64,000 nt of DNA from Pseudomonas sp. URMO17WK12:I11 (lineage in GTDB: Bacteria; Pseudomonadota; Gammaproteobacteria; Pseudomonadales; Pseudomonadaceae). The stretch lies in contig NZ_VEDF01000002.1 in the NCBI RefSeq assembly GCF_007677725.1, positions 310,001 through 374,000 of the forward strand, given 5' to 3'. The position numbers and the translations under genes are program-made. Positions 18,001 to 26,800 of this stretch are shown here, in pieces (the first letter of the stretch is position 1; each line of letters opens with the position of its first letter). The notes below the pieces were generated by a model. That model saw only the letters and a program-made list of their open reading frames with translations, did no database searches and was not told the DNA's origin.

Positions 18001-20153
18001 GCGCCTGGACGTCGTCCATCGACTTGGCACATCGGACTGCACACGAGGCGCTGGAATCAGTGCGAGTGAGTGGCGACCTGGCCATGACCAGTTATGCCTG
18101 GGTGCACCTGGTCGCGGATTCGCTGTTCATGGGGCAGCCGTTGCCCGCCGTCGCCGAGCAGGTGCAACAGGGCCTGGCCACTGTCGCTGGTTATGGTTAT
18201 GGTTACCCGGAAATCGCCGAGATCCTGCAGGCTCAGCAATGCCTGGTCGCCGACCTCAGCGGTGTTGCCCGCGCGGCTGCCCTGCCGACAGCGGCCACTA
18301 CGCCCGCCACGCTGTTCTTCAAGCATCTGTTCGGCGCCATGGCAGCGTTCCACCTGGGCGACGCCCGCCACGCCCTGCGGCAGTTGGACAGCGCGGGCGC
18401 GCATACCTGGGCGGTGCCCGGACACATCAATCTGGCCGACTACCATCTGTTGCGCGGCCTGGCGCTGGGCACTCCCGAGGCGCCCGGCAGCCTCGAGGCC
18501 AAACACGCCGAGCTGTACAGTTTGCGCGAGCGCTTCAGACGCTGGGCTGCGTTCAATCCGACCACCTTTCGCAACAAGCTGCTGCTCATCGAGGGCGTGA
18601 TCGCCAAGCTCGACGGTGACGGCCTGGCGGCCATCCGTTGTTTCGACCAGGCGCAGATTGCCGCGACCGCCGCCGGCTTCATTCACGAACAGGCGCTGGC
18701 CCATGAACAGCTGGCCGAGGTCTGCATTCCCAGCGGATTGATCTCTGGCGCCAACCTGCACCTGCGCATCGCACGTGACTGCTTTCATCTCTGGGGCGCT
18801 GCCGGCAAGGTGCATCAGCTCGAAACCCTGCACCCGTTCCTGCGCACTCAGCCGGTGCAGGAAACCCATCGCTCCAACCAGCAGGCCAAGCTCGACCTTG
18901 AGGCCGGTATCGAGGCGGCACGGGCGTTGTCCGAGGAGGTCTTGCTCGAAGGCCTGATCGAAACGCTGATGGGCCACCTTACCGAGCATTCTGGCGCCGA
19001 TCACGGTGTGCTGCTGATCGTCAGTGGCGCCGAGTTCCAGATGGCCGCCCTGGCCTACATCGATGATGCCGGGCTGCAGGTGAGCATGGACAACTGCCAG
19101 AAGTTCATGACCCAGGCGCCATTGTCAGTCATCAACGCCACCATGCGCACCCGCAAGCCTTTGGTGCTCAACGATGCGCTGCACGATTGCCCTGGCGCCT
19201 TCAGCCAGGAGCTGCAGGCACGCCAGGCGCGTTCGGTGCTGTGCCTGCCGCTGGTGATCCAAGGCGTACTGATCGGCCTGGTGTACCTGGAAAACCGCCT
19301 GGTGCCCAACCTGTTCGGCGGCCAGCGCCTGGCCATGCTGGAGATACTCGCCGCCCAGGCCGCGGTGTCGCTGCAGACCGCCAAGTTCTATACCCGCTTG
19401 GCCGAAGACAACCAAGCCCGCGCGCAGATTCAAGAGGAGCTGCGCCAATCACGCGCTGAACTGGCGCGCAGCGCGCATGTGCAGGTCATGAATGAGCTGT
19501 CGGCATCGATCGCCCATGAAATCAGCCAGCCGCTGCTGGGCATCGCCTCCAACGCCGCCGCCAGCCTGCGCTGGCTCAAACGCCCGAGGCCTGATCTGGA
19601 GGAGGCGATCGCCGGCCTCGAAGACATCCGCAACGACAGCGAGCGCGCCGCCAACATCGTCCGTGCCCTGCGCGCCCTGGCCAAGCAGGCGCCGATGCAG
19701 CTCAAGGCGGTGGTGCTCGATGAACTGATCGTCGAAGTGGTGCGCCTGACCTCGGCGGATGCGGCGCGCGCAGGGGTGCAGGTGCAAACACAGGTGCTGT
19801 CCGGCCTGAAGGTCATGGCCGATCCGGTGCAAGTGCAGCAACTGGTGTACAACCTGATCACCAATGGCCTGGAGGCGTTGGCCGGTTACCGCTCTGACGC
19901 CGTGCTGCAGATCAGCTCCAGGCTACACGGCGAGCAGGTGCAGATATGCGTCGACGATAACGGCCCCGGTATCGCCGCGCACGACCGCGAACGGGTCTTC
20001 GAAGCATTCCATACCACCAAGCACCACGGCCTGGGCATGGGCCTGGCAATCTGCAGCTCGGTGGTGCGCGCCCATGGCGGGCAGTTGCAGGCGCTGCAGG
20101 CACCGCTTGGCGGTTGCCGGATCCGCTTCAGCCTGCCCCGTGCCGATGCTTAG
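15096..20153 (+). CDS. Giant hybrid sensor: Ser/Thr pseudokinase - AAA ATPase - GAF - histidine kinase
   Basis: A 1685-residue soluble protein. Order: protein-kinase-like domain (about 80-285), STAND/AAA-type ATPase with Walker A GAAGMGKSS near residue 331 and Walker B LVLCFDDVHWADD near 457, a long helical TPR-like region (about 640-1270), GAF domain (about 1280-1435), HisKA with His1474 (SIAHEISQPL), and HATPase (DDNGPGI, HGLGMGLAI). The kinase domain keeps APE (YLAPEQV) but the catalytic loop is LHGALQPQH instead of HRDxKxxN and the DFG site reads GFF, so it looks catalytically dead. AGGAGG six bases before ATG 15096 sets the start. Divergent from the two response regulators. Confidence 0.88.
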   Translation: MLDERPAQRPVDFDQSIDDAWLNRCAITQLAQEGELAYFRLLDRDTGHSWIAVRAPLELPAACQRLERDYRLQLDPQWAVLPSAFVRSAEGPLLVYPGGRSIADLLDHGPAELTPFFEIALNAANALAQAHACGVLHGALQPQHVRLLPGNRVRLGFFRAEPPALHSGLGNLLGNWAYLAPEQVCPHGNSNDQRSDIYALGAILYQLLLGELPLAGRDPQHWRQLHAGVQPRQACDIDSRVPQPLSRILAKTLAKEPDARYQSARALAVDLAHCRRQWAAGKHIAQFEPGAADPVSLEHERLYGRSAELQAIALLLNGMRRPCRPQALLVSGAAGMGKSSLVSEALKASGAGYWAISKCSSPEQAVPYAPWVDILGALTTQLLAKNSDELDELRAQFLQRSQGHGRLLGKLAADLQLVLGPLPDLAEQPSRLALLKEQRAIVELLRMLSRPGQPLVLCFDDVHWADDASRQVLGQLLADTPDNLLLILIQRDDAPAVGAALALPAALKATALKLRPLSVGAVTELIAERYHVSPEQARQVAEQVHTKTAGNPFFIHQILKAMVEDGLFSFDAQSMRWSWSLEAVARHRYADNVADLTIGRMTRLPVAQRDVLRIASAAGSRCDERLLQRLLAVPVGEPLRALIDAGFLLRGPSGLGFAHERVQHAAYALTPAEARASLHARIAQAMLQVWRSGLQDALFELANQLQRVSPCAFAAADNEACLYLLREAALRSRDSGAYEQAAAYLHACEQFLAHTKNPQSHATHGFAMACIAAECTLQMPCKLAAEHALMRCRLRACSALEQAQVCRLQARLHSLRGEYQEAISVALDGLMLLGIQLPRGLAPQQVEASHARIQALIDEKGRHCLESLPRTDSEQVAVAIGLLATLSSSFFVKDDICFLHLAKLMELSLLHGVAPGSTYGMAWYGVMVAERFAGYHDGHAYCLAALKLIERHGLETDLTSALLALEQVSAWTSSIDLAHRTAHEALESVRVSGDLAMTSYAWVHLVADSLFMGQPLPAVAEQVQQGLATVAGYGYGYPEIAEILQAQQCLVADLSGVARAAALPTAATTPATLFFKHLFGAMAAFHLGDARHALRQLDSAGAHTWAVPGHINLADYHLLRGLALGTPEAPGSLEAKHAELYSLRERFRRWAAFNPTTFRNKLLLIEGVIAKLDGDGLAAIRCFDQAQIAATAAGFIHEQALAHEQLAEVCIPSGLISGANLHLRIARDCFHLWGAAGKVHQLETLHPFLRTQPVQETHRSNQQAKLDLEAGIEAARALSEEVLLEGLIETLMGHLTEHSGADHGVLLIVSGAEFQMAALAYIDDAGLQVSMDNCQKFMTQAPLSVINATMRTRKPLVLNDALHDCPGAFSQELQARQARSVLCLPLVIQGVLIGLVYLENRLVPNLFGGQRLAMLEILAAQAAVSLQTAKFYTRLAEDNQARAQIQEELRQSRAELARSAHVQVMNELSASIAHEISQPLLGIASNAAASLRWLKRPRPDLEEAIAGLEDIRNDSERAANIVRALRALAKQAPMQLKAVVLDELIVEVVRLTSADAARAGVQVQTQVLSGLKVMADPVQVQQLVYNLITNGLEALAGYRSDAVLQISSRLHGEQVQICVDDNGPGIAAHDRERVFEAFHTTKHHGLGMGLAICSSVVRAHGGQLQALQAPLGGCRIRFSLPRADA

Positions 20154-20192
20154 CGGCTGCCGGCCCCGGGGCGAGGCCAGCAGCGGTACATC

Positions 20193-20819
20193 TCAGCGTG
20201 CGGTCAGTGCCGCGTAGCTGTTCATCAGGTTGCGGTAGTTGGGGATGCGCTGCGACAGCAGGTTACCCAGCCCTTCGATATCGTTGCGCCAGTCGCGGTG
20301 CAGCTCACACGCCACCGAGAACCAGTTCATCATCTGCGCGCCCGCCTGGGTCATGCGTACCCACGCCGCCTGTTGCACGGTCGGGTTGAAGGTGCCGGAA
20401 GCATCGGTCACCACGAACACGTCAAACCCTTCAGCCAGCGCCGACAGTGTCGGGAAGGCCACGCAGACATCGGTAACCACGCCAGCGATGATCAGTTGCT
20501 TGCGACCGGTCGCCTTGATTGCCTTGACGAAGTCTTCGTTGTCCCAGGCGTTGATCTGGCCTGGGCGTGCGATGTACGGCGCATCGGGGAACATTTCCTT
20601 GAGTTCTGGAACCAGCGGGCCATTGGGACCTTGTTCGAAGCTGGTGGTAAGGATGGTCGGCAGGCCGAAGAACTTGGCCAGGTCGCCCAAGGCCAGCACG
20701 TTGTTCTTGAACTCATTGGGGGAAAAGTCCTGCACCAACGAAATCAGGCCGGTCTGGTGATCGACCAGCAGCACCACGGCGTCGTCTTTATTAAGGCGCT
20801 TGTAATCGGCTTGGCTCAT
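20193..20819 (-). CDS. ycaC: YcaC-like isochorismatase-family cysteine hydrolase (copy 1)
   Basis: A 208-residue alpha/beta cysteine hydrolase. Asp20 (LLVDHQTG) and nucleophile Cys119 (GVVTDVCVAFP) mark the isochorismatase-like catalytic set; INAWDNEDFVKAIKATG and ACELHRDWRNDIEGL are YcaC hallmarks. The true substrate of YcaC is not established. A paralogue of nearly the same length lies at 30210-30839. The AraC-type gene upstream on the same strand is 74 bases away and could regulate it. Confidence 0.85.
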   Translation of the reverse strand: MSQADYKRLNKDDAVVLLVDHQTGLISLVQDFSPNEFKNNVLALGDLAKFFGLPTILTTSFEQGPNGPLVPELKEMFPDAPYIARPGQINAWDNEDFVKAIKATGRKQLIIAGVVTDVCVAFPTLSALAEGFDVFVVTDASGTFNPTVQQAAWVRMTQAGAQMMNWFSVACELHRDWRNDIEGLGNLLSQRIPNYRNLMNSYAALTAR

Positions 20820-20893
20820 TGCAATGACTCCTTGGGTGGGGTGGGAAGCAGCCGGCCCTGTTCCTCAGGGTTATACCGGCGGGTAGTGACGTT

Positions 20894-21256
20894 TTAAGAA
20901 TGGCCCAGCGCCTGGCGCCACGCCTTCGGTGGTTGGCCGACCAGGCGGCTGAAGGCGCGGGTGAAATGGGCCTGGTCGCAGAAGCCGCACTCCAGGCTTA
21001 CGTGGGTGATCGGCGCTTCGGTTGCGAGCAGACGCTTGGCCTTTTCCATGCGCGCCAGCAGCCGCCAGGCCTGCGGCGAGAGACCGGTGGCGACCTTGAA
21101 GGCGCGGGAGAAGTGACTGCGGGTAAGGTTGCAGACGCTGGCGATCTCGATGATCGACAGCGAGCTGCGCAGCATCAGTTCCTTGGCCTGGCGCAAGCGC
21201 GCCGGGGTCAAGGCGCCGGGGGTTGGCGCAAGCGCATGGGACGGGCCGTGGTGCAT
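20894..21256 (-). CDS. Short AraC-family regulator (HTH domain only)
   Basis: A 120-residue protein that is essentially one AraC/XylS DNA-binding domain: two helix-turn-helices (IIEIASVCNLTRSHFSRAFK and ITHVSLECGFCDQAHFTRAF). No effector-binding N-terminal domain is present, so any sensing must come from elsewhere (compare SoxS/MarA-like stand-alone proteins). It is divergent from a GlxA-type regulator and upstream of ycaC copy 1; control of ycaC is inferred from position. Confidence 0.85.
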   Translation of the reverse strand: MHHGPSHALAPTPGALTPARLRQAKELMLRSSLSIIEIASVCNLTRSHFSRAFKVATGLSPQAWRLLARMEKAKRLLATEAPITHVSLECGFCDQAHFTRAFSRLVGQPPKAWRQALGHS

Positions 21257-21387
21257 GGCGACTCTCCTGTTCGTTAGGGAAAGTTTCGCTGCCTACTTAT
21301 TACAAAGTCCTAAGCCAAAACTGAATTTTTCTTAATTGGCACTGCTGGCCTAAGATGCTCCGCTACAGGTATAGAAGGTTTAGCGGC

Positions 21388-22362
21388 ATGCAGGAAAATC
21401 GCGCTCATCGCACCGTCGCCATGGTGCTGTTCGACAATGTCTTATTGCTGGACGTGACCGGGCCGATGGATGCTTTCGCCATCGCCAATCGCTTCCTGCC
21501 TGAAGACCAGCGCTATCGCCTGCTCACCGTCGCCTGCGAACCCGGCGCGATCCGTGGCTCGTGCGGGTTGCAGGTGGTCGCCGATCTGCCACTGGCGGCG
21601 CTGCCGGGCGCCGTCGACCTGTTGCTGGTGCCTGGCGGGCCCGGTGCCTACGACATCACCCTGCCTGAACTGGAGCACTGGTTAGGCCAGGCTGCGCGCC
21701 AGGCCAGGCGTTTCGGGGCGATCTGCACCGGGGTATTCCTGCTCGGGCGGGCCGGGCTGCTGGGCGGGTATCGCTGCACCACCCACTGGAACTACGTCGA
21801 GCGCCTGGCGCGGATGTTTCCCGAGGCGCAGGTCGAAACCGAGCAGATCTATGTGATGGACCGCAACCTGATCACCTCTGGCGGCATCACCGCCGGTATC
21901 GACCTGGCCCTGGCCGTCGTTGCCGAGGACCACGGCAAGGCATTGGCCCTGGAAGTGGCCAAAGTGCTACTGGTGGCGCGCCATCGCCAGGGCGGGCAGA
22001 CGCCATACGGGCCGCTGCTCGCCGCCGTGCCGCGCGACGACTCACCGATTGCGCGGGTGCAGGCGTATATCGTCGACCATATCGACCAGGCCTACACCGT
22101 GCAGAAAATGGCCGAGATGGTGGCCATGAGCGGGCGCAACTTCGCTCGCACCTTTCAGCGCGAGGTCGGCATCACGCCCTTGCAGTACCTGCAGAACGCG
22201 CGCATCGACCAGGCGCGCAAGCTGCTCGAGGGCAGTGAGTTAGCGCTGAAGGTAGTCGCGGCACGCTGCGGATTCGGCAGTGATCGGCACATGCGCAAGG
22301 TATTTTGCGAGCGCATCGGCATGACCCCAGCCCAATACCGAGCGCAATTCGGCGGGGTCTGA
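21388..22362 (+). CDS. GlxA-type transcriptional regulator (DJ-1/PfpI domain + AraC HTH)
   Basis: A 324-residue regulator. The N-terminal half is a class I glutamine-amidotransferase-like DJ-1/PfpI domain (VAMVLFDNVLLLDVTGPMDAF, elbow Cys in GAICTGVFLLG, TTHWNYVE); the C-terminus is an AraC HTH (VQKMAEMVAMSGRNFARTFQ). Family members such as GbdR and ArgR sense small nitrogen compounds in Pseudomonas; the ligand here is unknown. ATG 21388 has AAGG upstream. Divergent from the short AraC gene. Confidence 0.88.
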   Translation: MQENRAHRTVAMVLFDNVLLLDVTGPMDAFAIANRFLPEDQRYRLLTVACEPGAIRGSCGLQVVADLPLAALPGAVDLLLVPGGPGAYDITLPELEHWLGQAARQARRFGAICTGVFLLGRAGLLGGYRCTTHWNYVERLARMFPEAQVETEQIYVMDRNLITSGGITAGIDLALAVVAEDHGKALALEVAKVLLVARHRQGGQTPYGPLLAAVPRDDSPIARVQAYIVDHIDQAYTVQKMAEMVAMSGRNFARTFQREVGITPLQYLQNARIDQARKLLEGSELALKVVAARCGFGSDRHMRKVFCERIGMTPAQYRAQFGGV

Positions 22363-22491
22363 GGCTGGACTGTCAGCTGATTAGGGACAATGTTTCTCCG
22401 AGCAGGTAGATTGTCTGGCATCGACACATTGCGCAGAATGGCTCGTCTATCTGTTCACACGCTGCCGCGGCAGCTCATGGAGTACGAGCCA

Positions 22492-24279
22492 ATGCCACAC
22501 GAAGGCAGCCTTCTACAAACCGCAGTGATCTTTCTGCTCGCCGCCGTGCTCGCCGTGCCCTTGGCCAAGCGCCTGCAACTGGGCGCGGTGATCGGCTATC
22601 TGCTGGCCGGCGTGGCCATCGGCCCCCAAGCGCTGGGGCTGATTCGCGACACTGAAAGCGTTGCCCACATTTCCGAGCTGGGCGTGGTCCTGCTGCTGTT
22701 CATCATCGGCCTGGAATTATCACCCAAGCGTTTGTGGCTGATGCGCAAATCCGTGTTCGGCGTCGGCACGGCCCAGGTGGCAGTGACCGGCGCGCTGATC
22801 GGCGCCATTGCCTGGTTCGGCTTTGGCCAATCGCTGGCTGCGGCGATCGTGCTGGGCCTGGGACTGGCGCTGTCGTCTACCGCGCTGGGCTTGCAGAGTC
22901 TGGCCGAAACCAAGCAGCTCAATGCCCCGCACGGGCGCTTGGCATTCGCCATTCTGCTGTTTCAGGACATCGCCGCGATTCCGCTGATCGCCCTGGTGCC
23001 ACTGCTGGCCGCCAGCGGCCCGGACACCCGCCATGGCGACAGCCTGCAGCACGCTGTGCAGGTGTTCGCCAGCATTGCCGTGGTCATCGTCGGCGGCCGT
23101 TATCTGCTGCGGCCGCTGTTTCGCATCGTCGCCCGTACCGGTCTGCCGGAGGTCTCGACCGCCACCGCTTTGCTGGTGGTGATCGGCACCGCCTGGCTCA
23201 TGGAAGAGGCTGGCATCTCCATGGCTCTGGGGGCTTTTTTGGCTGGGCTGCTGCTGGCCGACTCGGAATACCGGCATGAACTGGAATCGCAGATCGAGCC
23301 CTTCAAAGGCTTGCTGCTGGGGCTGTTTTTCATGAGCGTGGGCATGGGCGCCAACCTGCGCCTGCTGTTGGACATGCCGCTGGTGCTGCTGGGCCTGACC
23401 CTGCTGCTGGTGACGGTCAAACTGCTGTTGCTGATGGGCATCGGCCGCCTGGCCGGTGGCCTGAATCAGGCCAGCGCCCTGCGCCTGGGCGTGGTGCTGG
23501 CAGCCGGCGGCGAGTTTGCCTTCGTGGTGTTCAAGCTGGGCAAGGACCAGGGCTTGTTCGACGCCCAGACCTACGACCTGCTGTTGATGACCATTACCCT
23601 GTCGATGGCCATCACGCCGTTGCTGATGCTGGGCGGCGCACGTCTGCTCAAGCGCCCGCCAGCCCCTGCGCAAGTGCCTGAGCACTACAAGGCCATCGAC
23701 GCCGGTACGCCAAGGGCGGTGATTGTCGGCATGGGCCGCATGGGCCAGATCGTCGCGCGCATCCTGCGGGCCCAGCAGATTCCGTTCATCGCCCTGGAAA
23801 CCTCGGTGGACGCCATCGAGATGACGCGCATGTTCGAGCAGGTGCCGGTGTTCTACGGCGACCCCTTGCGCCCGGAAGTGCTGCACGCGGCCAAGGTCGG
23901 TGAAGCGGAGTACTTCATCATCACCATCGATGACCCAGATGCCGCCATCCACACCGCTGAGCGGGTCAAGCGCCTGTACCCGCACCTGAAAGTGCTGGCC
24001 CGCGCGCGCAATCGCCAGCATGTGCACAAGCTGGCGGATGTCGGCGCCGAACCGATCCGCGAGATGTTCTATTCCAGCCTGGAGATGAGCCGCCGTGCCC
24101 TGATCGGCCTGGGCTTGAGCGAGGCCCAGGCGACCGACCGCATTCGACGCTTCGCCCAGCACGACGAGGAAGTGCTGGTGGCCCAGGGGCTGGTGCGCGA
24201 CGACCGCGCCAAGGTGATGCAGACCGCCAAGGAAGCGCGGGTCGAACTGGAGCGGTTGTTCGCCTCGGACAGGGACTGA
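22492..24279 (+). CDS. KefB/KefC-type monovalent cation:H+ antiporter (CPA2) with RCK domain
   Basis: A 595-residue inner-membrane antiporter: about twelve hydrophobic segments in residues 1-390 (IGYLLAGVAIGPQALGLI, LFQDIAAIPLIAL, LAAGGEFAFV), then a cytosolic TrkA-N/RCK domain starting at AVIVGMGRMGQIVARIL. KefB/C proteins release K+ in exchange for H+ to protect against electrophiles, gated by glutathione adducts; whether glutathione gating applies here cannot be told. ATG 22492 is chosen by GGAG nine bases upstream and by the hydrophobic N-terminus. Confidence 0.88.
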   Translation: MPHEGSLLQTAVIFLLAAVLAVPLAKRLQLGAVIGYLLAGVAIGPQALGLIRDTESVAHISELGVVLLLFIIGLELSPKRLWLMRKSVFGVGTAQVAVTGALIGAIAWFGFGQSLAAAIVLGLGLALSSTALGLQSLAETKQLNAPHGRLAFAILLFQDIAAIPLIALVPLLAASGPDTRHGDSLQHAVQVFASIAVVIVGGRYLLRPLFRIVARTGLPEVSTATALLVVIGTAWLMEEAGISMALGAFLAGLLLADSEYRHELESQIEPFKGLLLGLFFMSVGMGANLRLLLDMPLVLLGLTLLLVTVKLLLLMGIGRLAGGLNQASALRLGVVLAAGGEFAFVVFKLGKDQGLFDAQTYDLLLMTITLSMAITPLLMLGGARLLKRPPAPAQVPEHYKAIDAGTPRAVIVGMGRMGQIVARILRAQQIPFIALETSVDAIEMTRMFEQVPVFYGDPLRPEVLHAAKVGEAEYFIITIDDPDAAIHTAERVKRLYPHLKVLARARNRQHVHKLADVGAEPIREMFYSSLEMSRRALIGLGLSEAQATDRIRRFAQHDEEVLVAQGLVRDDRAKVMQTAKEARVELERLFASDRD

Positions 24280-24417
24280 CCCTTCAGGCGAATATCAGTC
24301 GGGTTATTTGGCCTCAAGCTTTGGCGTCTTTACGCCTTCCGCACACTCTGTAGGAGATTTCGCAACTGCGGTTAAACTGCGCTCATTGCGTCAAGCTTCG
24401 TTAGCCAGGAATCGCCC

Positions 24418-25329
24418 GTGGAAGACCTCAACTCCCTCTACTACTTCACCCAGGTCGTGGAACACGGTGGCTTTGCGCCTGCTGGGCGCGCGTTGGACAT
24501 GCCCAAGTCGAAGCTCAGCCGGCGCATCGCCGATCTGGAAGAGCGGCTGGGCGTGCGCCTGCTGCACCGCACCAGTCGGCATTGTTCGCTTACCGAGATC
24601 GGTCAGGCCTACTACAACCGCTGCCTGGCCATGCGCGTGGAAGCCGAGGGCGCGGCCGAGATCATCGAGCGCAACCGCAGCGAGCCACGCGGCCTGGTGC
24701 GCATCAGTTGCCCGACCACCCTGCTCAATTCCTGGGTCGGGCCGATGCTGACCCGCTACATGCTCAAGTATCCCCAGGTCGAACTGTTCATCGAAAGCAC
24801 CAACCGCCGCGTCGACCTGCTGCACGAGGGCTTCGATATCGCCCTGCGCGTGCGCTTTCCGCCGCTGGAAAACACCGACATGGTGATGAAGGTGCTGAGC
24901 AACAGCACCCAGTGCCTGGTGGGCCAGCCCCAGTACCTGCAACGGCTGCCTGAAAGCTTCGACCCGCAACTGCTCAGCACCTTGCCCAGCGTGCATTGGG
25001 GCAGCGTCCAGCGCGAGTATCACTGGGAGCTGTTCCAGGGTGAAGACAGCAGCCACAGCATCGTCATACCGCATACCCCACGCATGGTGACCGATGACCT
25101 GTTCGCCTTGCGCCACTTCGTGGTGGCAGGCGTGGGCATCGCTCACCTGCCGCGGGTGGCGGTGCGCGAAGACCTGGCCGCAGGCCGTCTGGTGGAGCTG
25201 CTGCCGGACTGGCACCCGCGCTGCGGCATCGTCCATGCGATCTTTCCGTCGCGGCGCGGTTTGCTGCCATCGGTGCGCGCCTTGATCGACCATCTGGCCG
25301 AAGAGTTCGCCATCAGCGACATGGCATAA
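24418..25329 (+). CDS. LysR-family transcriptional regulator
   Basis: A 303-residue LysR protein starting at GTG 24418 (AGGAA nearby). The N-terminal HTH is LNSLYYFTQVVEHGGFAPAGRALDMPKSKLSRRIADLEERLG; the remainder is the periplasmic-binding-like effector domain. The PKSKLSRRIADLEERLGVRLLHRTSR block is of the type seen in regulators of drug/aromatic stress genes. Target unknown; nearest gene is an OprD-like porin downstream on the same strand. Confidence 0.9.
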   Translation: MEDLNSLYYFTQVVEHGGFAPAGRALDMPKSKLSRRIADLEERLGVRLLHRTSRHCSLTEIGQAYYNRCLAMRVEAEGAAEIIERNRSEPRGLVRISCPTTLLNSWVGPMLTRYMLKYPQVELFIESTNRRVDLLHEGFDIALRVRFPPLENTDMVMKVLSNSTQCLVGQPQYLQRLPESFDPQLLSTLPSVHWGSVQREYHWELFQGEDSSHSIVIPHTPRMVTDDLFALRHFVVAGVGIAHLPRVAVREDLAAGRLVELLPDWHPRCGIVHAIFPSRRGLLPSVRALIDHLAEEFAISDMA

Positions 25330-25335
25330 GCCTGC

Positions 25336-25356
25336 ATGCCCTCGACCGAGGGGCAT
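25336..25356 (+). terminator. Hairpin after the LysR gene (terminator-like)
   Basis: ATGCCCTCG-AC-CGAGGGGCAT forms a stable stem with one bulged G, six bases after the LysR stop. There is no U tract, so termination is uncertain. Confidence 0.4.
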
Positions 25357-25440
25357 CGTTGCGCTGCGACCAGCACACCCTTACAAGACCTTCGGTCGCC
25401 CCTTGGCCGACAGTTTCGGTTCATCGTTCCCGGAGCCGTC

Positions 25441-26709
25441 ATGATCCGCGCAACCCCCGGCCCAGGCCGTGCCCTGCTCGCCACCCTTGTCTTCTGCCCG
25501 GCCGTCGGCCATGCCGAGGAGCCCGGCTGGTCGCTGCTCAGCCGCCACTATTTTTTGCACAGCGATTTTCGCTCACCCTCCGCCAGTGGCCAGAACTACC
25601 GCCAGGAGTGGGCGCAGGGATTCATCGGCGAGGTCCGCTCGGGGTTTACCGACGGCGTGCTGGGTGTGGGTGTGGGTGTGGATGCCCATGGTTTTGTGGG
25701 CGTCAAGCTCGACGGCGGTCGTGGCCATGCCGGCACAGGCTTGTTGCCACGCGACAGCGACGGCCGCGCCGCCTCCGACTACGCGAGCGCCGGGGGTGCG
25801 TTGAAACTGCGCCTGGGCAGCACCCGCCTGCGCTACGGCGAGATGATGGTCGAAACGCCAGTGTTCGATACCGGCGACAAACGCTTGCACCCTGAATATG
25901 CGACCGGCTGGCTGATCGAGAATGATGATCTGCCCGATTGGCACCTGCAGGCGGGGCGCTTCGGCGCCTTCAACAATCAGGACGACAGCTCGCGCCATGA
26001 TGATTTCCAGGGTTACGGCGCCAGTACCCATGGCCACGCCATCAGCCTGGCGGGTGCGACGTTCGTGCCTGGCGGCGCCTATGGCGGGGCGCTGTATGTG
26101 GGGCAGTTGCAGGACACCTGGCGCCAGACCTATCTCAACCTTAATTGGACCGAGGGCCGCTGGCGCCTGGATGGCAACCTCTACAGGACCCGCGATACCG
26201 GCAACGCCAGCGCGGGGGCGATCGATACCCTGGCCTACAGCCTGCTGGGCAAATACCACGCAGGTGCGCAGGCGGTGAGCCTGGCCTATCAGAAGATCGA
26301 CGGCGACACACCGTTCGATTTTGTCGGGGGCGATTCCATCTACCTGGCCAACTCGATCAAGTACGCCGACTTCAACGGCCCCGGCGAGCGCTCCTGGCAG
26401 CTGCGCTATGACCTTGATTTCACCTTCTTCGGCGTGCCCGGATTGAGCGTGATGGGACGCTACGTCAGCGGTCGCGGCATTGACGGTAGCCACGCGCCGC
26501 AAGGCGGCGTCTACGCAGGCCAGTACGGCGCAGGCGGCAAGCACTGGGAACGCGATATCGACCTGAAGTACGTGGTGCAGGCAGGGGCTGCCAAAGACTT
26601 GAGCGTGGCGTTATCGCACGTCAGCCACCGCGCGAACCGTGCACAGGCTGGCGACGACATCGATCGCCTCTACCTGATTATCGAGTACCCGCTGACTGGC
26701 CGTTTCTGA
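25441..26709 (+). CDS. OprD-family outer-membrane porin
   Basis: A 422-residue porin precursor with signal peptide (LLATLVFCPAVGHAEE) and the OprD family pattern: SRHYFLHSDFRS near the N-terminus, RQEWAQGFIGEVRSGFTDGVLGVGVGVDA, and a C-terminal beta strand ending in Phe (IEYPLTGRF), required for outer-membrane insertion. OprD-type channels take up amino acids, peptides or small acids; specificity is not readable. GGAG lies close to ATG 25441. Confidence 0.9.
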   Translation: MIRATPGPGRALLATLVFCPAVGHAEEPGWSLLSRHYFLHSDFRSPSASGQNYRQEWAQGFIGEVRSGFTDGVLGVGVGVDAHGFVGVKLDGGRGHAGTGLLPRDSDGRAASDYASAGGALKLRLGSTRLRYGEMMVETPVFDTGDKRLHPEYATGWLIENDDLPDWHLQAGRFGAFNNQDDSSRHDDFQGYGASTHGHAISLAGATFVPGGAYGGALYVGQLQDTWRQTYLNLNWTEGRWRLDGNLYRTRDTGNASAGAIDTLAYSLLGKYHAGAQAVSLAYQKIDGDTPFDFVGGDSIYLANSIKYADFNGPGERSWQLRYDLDFTFFGVPGLSVMGRYVSGRGIDGSHAPQGGVYAGQYGAGGKHWERDIDLKYVVQAGAAKDLSVALSHVSHRANRAQAGDDIDRLYLIIEYPLTGRF

Positions 26710-26763
26710 GCCCACGGCGCTGTAATCGCCGCCCTGTCGCCAGCTGCCTGGGCAGTGCGCGAC

Positions 26764-26786
26764 AAAAAGGGCCGCAACGCGGCCCT
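26764..26786 (-). terminator. Intrinsic terminator after the amidohydrolase gene
   Basis: On the minus strand AGGGCCGC-GTT-GCGGCCCT followed by TTTT, 15 bases after the stop: strong 8-bp stem. Confidence 0.85.
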
Positions 26787-26800
26787 GTACTCATCCTGGC

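Noticed and set aside
22720..24162. Minus-strand open frame opposite the antiporter gene, and similar long frames opposite amtB (9585-10862) and the MscS gene (30946-32436)
   Set aside because: Gln/His-rich antisense translations of membrane-protein genes; no domain or ribosome site.
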